64,000 nt of DNA, from assembly GCF_013008635.1 (NCBI RefSeq), contig NZ_CP053096.1:496001-560000 (forward strand). Reading direction: 5' to 3'. The notes under the pieces were generated by a model. The model worked only from the letters and a program-made list of their open reading frames with translations, had not been told where the DNA came from and did no database searches. Shown here in pieces: positions 63,314 to 64,000 of the stretch. A program made the position numbers and the translations under genes. The DNA is from Mycoplasma miroungigenitalium (lineage in GTDB: Bacteria > Bacillota_I > Bacilli_A > Mycoplasmatales > Metamycoplasmataceae). Numbering within the stretch: the first letter of the stretch is position 1; every line of letters starts with the position of its first letter.

Positions 63314-63508
63314 TTAAGCTGTAGTTGAGTTTCTTTTAAGTGTTTTTGCAGTTTTAGCACTTACTCTTAAAGTAACTTTTTTACCATCAACGTAAACTTT
63401 GATTTTTTGTAGGTTAACGTTAAATTTTCTTTTAGATGCGTTCATAGCGTGTGAACGTTTGTTACCAGTTTGTGCACGTTTTCCTGTTAATTGATCTACT
63501 CTAGCCAT
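63314..63508 (-). CDS. rpmB: Ribosomal protein L28
   Basis: 64 aa. [20 protein letters not shown] is the conserved L28 N-terminus, with [14 protein letters not shown] and [12 protein letters not shown] at the end. No zinc cysteines, the C-minus form. AAAGGAGC ribosome-binding site before the ATG. Single-gene unit ending at the hairpin 63256-63286. Confidence 0.96.
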   Translation of the reverse strand: MARVDQLTGKRAQTGNKRSHAMNASKRKFNVNLQKIKVYVDGKKVTLRVSAKTAKTLKRNSTTA

Positions 63509-63638
63509 AGTTGCTCCTTTCAGTGATTATTAATATATTGTAAAAAAGTATTCTTATTATACAAAGAAAAAGACTTTTTGATAATTTTTTTTAAAACACA
63601 ATTATATTATTGTTTTTGATAGCTAATTATTAGCAAAA

Positions 63639-64000
63639 TTAATTAAGATTTAATTTATCGATTAGCGTTTTTGCTGCGATGCAACCATCGGCTGCCGCAG
63701 TTACAAGTTGACGAACTTTTTTAACAATAATGTCCCCAACAGCAAATATGTTTTCAACTTTAGTTTCCATTTCTTCGTTGACTTGAATAAATCCTTGTTT
63801 ATCAACAATATTTAAATGTTCATATATTGAATTATCAGGGATGAATCCAATTAATGAAAATAAAGCTCTAGATTGAATTTCCTTTTCACTGCTGTCGATA
63901 TTGTTACGTACTATTATTTTGGTAAAACCTTTGTCGTTTCCGACCAATTCAAGTATTTCACTATGTGTATGAATCGTGATGTTTTTGACTTCTTTAATAG
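63639..64000 (-). CDS. trxB: Thioredoxin reductase, C-terminal part (5' end outside window)
   Basis: About 120 residues of the C-terminus. RALFSLIGFIPDNSI, GFIQVNEEMETKVENIFAVGD and RQLVTAAADGCIAAKTLI are the FAD-binding end of thioredoxin-reductase-type flavoproteins. The CxxC part lies outside. It would reduce thioredoxin with NADPH. The distinction from close relatives cannot be made without the rest. Confidence 0.85.
   Translation of the reverse strand, partial: IKEVKNITIHTHSEILELVGNDKGFTKIIVRNNIDSSEKEIQSRALFSLIGFIPDNSIYEHLNIVDKQGFIQVNEEMETKVENIFAVGDIIVKKVRQLVTAAADGCIAAKTLIDKLNLN

Overview
The window is from a wall-less mollicute of the Mycoplasma type. The DNA is very AT-rich, and dozens of genes read through only if UGA codes for tryptophan, including metG, rpe, rsgA and both F1-like ATPase regions. 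It also carries loci known only from mycoplasmas (MIB-MIP and the F1-like X0 ATPase). I cannot name the species.

Layout. (1) 1-10656 is host chromosome: an ABC transporter, pyrH-frr, a small membrane protein, a minus-strand group secG-rnr-trmN6-metG-monooxygenase, and an S41-peptidase-like lipoprotein. (2) About 10966-45570 is an integrated tailed-phage prophage of about 34.6 kb, flanked by a 12-bp direct repeat that I propose as the attachment core. Its left end has a minus-strand integrase and small regulatory genes. A 1.1-kb non-coding control region follows (alternating purine-pyrimidine tract, GTGAA iterons). A plus-strand late operon runs from 13666 to 32564: terminase, portal, protease-capsid fusion, connectors, a head-closure protein fused to a long fibre, tail tube, a frameshifted tail chaperone, a short tape measure, baseplate and fibre proteins, then a membrane-protein and lipoprotein cassette. 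A minus-strand early operon runs from 45545 down to 32663: SbcC-like ATPase, MBL nuclease, VRR-NUC nuclease, SNF2 helicase, ssDNA-binding-like protein, EcoRI-type adenine methyltransferase, B-family DNA polymerase, primase-helicase and a phage-borne S-adenosylmethionine synthetase. (3) 45602-49440 is host: gmk, a PP2C phosphatase, a PknB-like kinase, rsgA and rpe. (4) 49529-62942 is a nine-gene minus-strand operon of MIB, MIP and the seven-gene F1-like ATPase. (5) rpmB and the end of trxB close the window.

How the parts work together. The phage carries most of its own replication, recombination and DNA-modification machinery, apparently including the supply of the methyl donor. No endolysin is seen, as expected for a host without a wall; release may depend on the membrane cassette at 30740-32564. 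The phage itself uses UGA for Trp throughout, so it is long adapted to mollicutes. Features I consider least expected are the metK plus methyltransferase pairing, the head-closure/fibre fusion, the protease/capsid fusion with a possible internal start, the canonical A AAA AAG slippery site, a Trp-rich two-TM protein on the opposite strand inside the late operon, the iteron/Z-DNA control region, and a Trp (UGA) in the terminase Walker A loop where Gly is expected.
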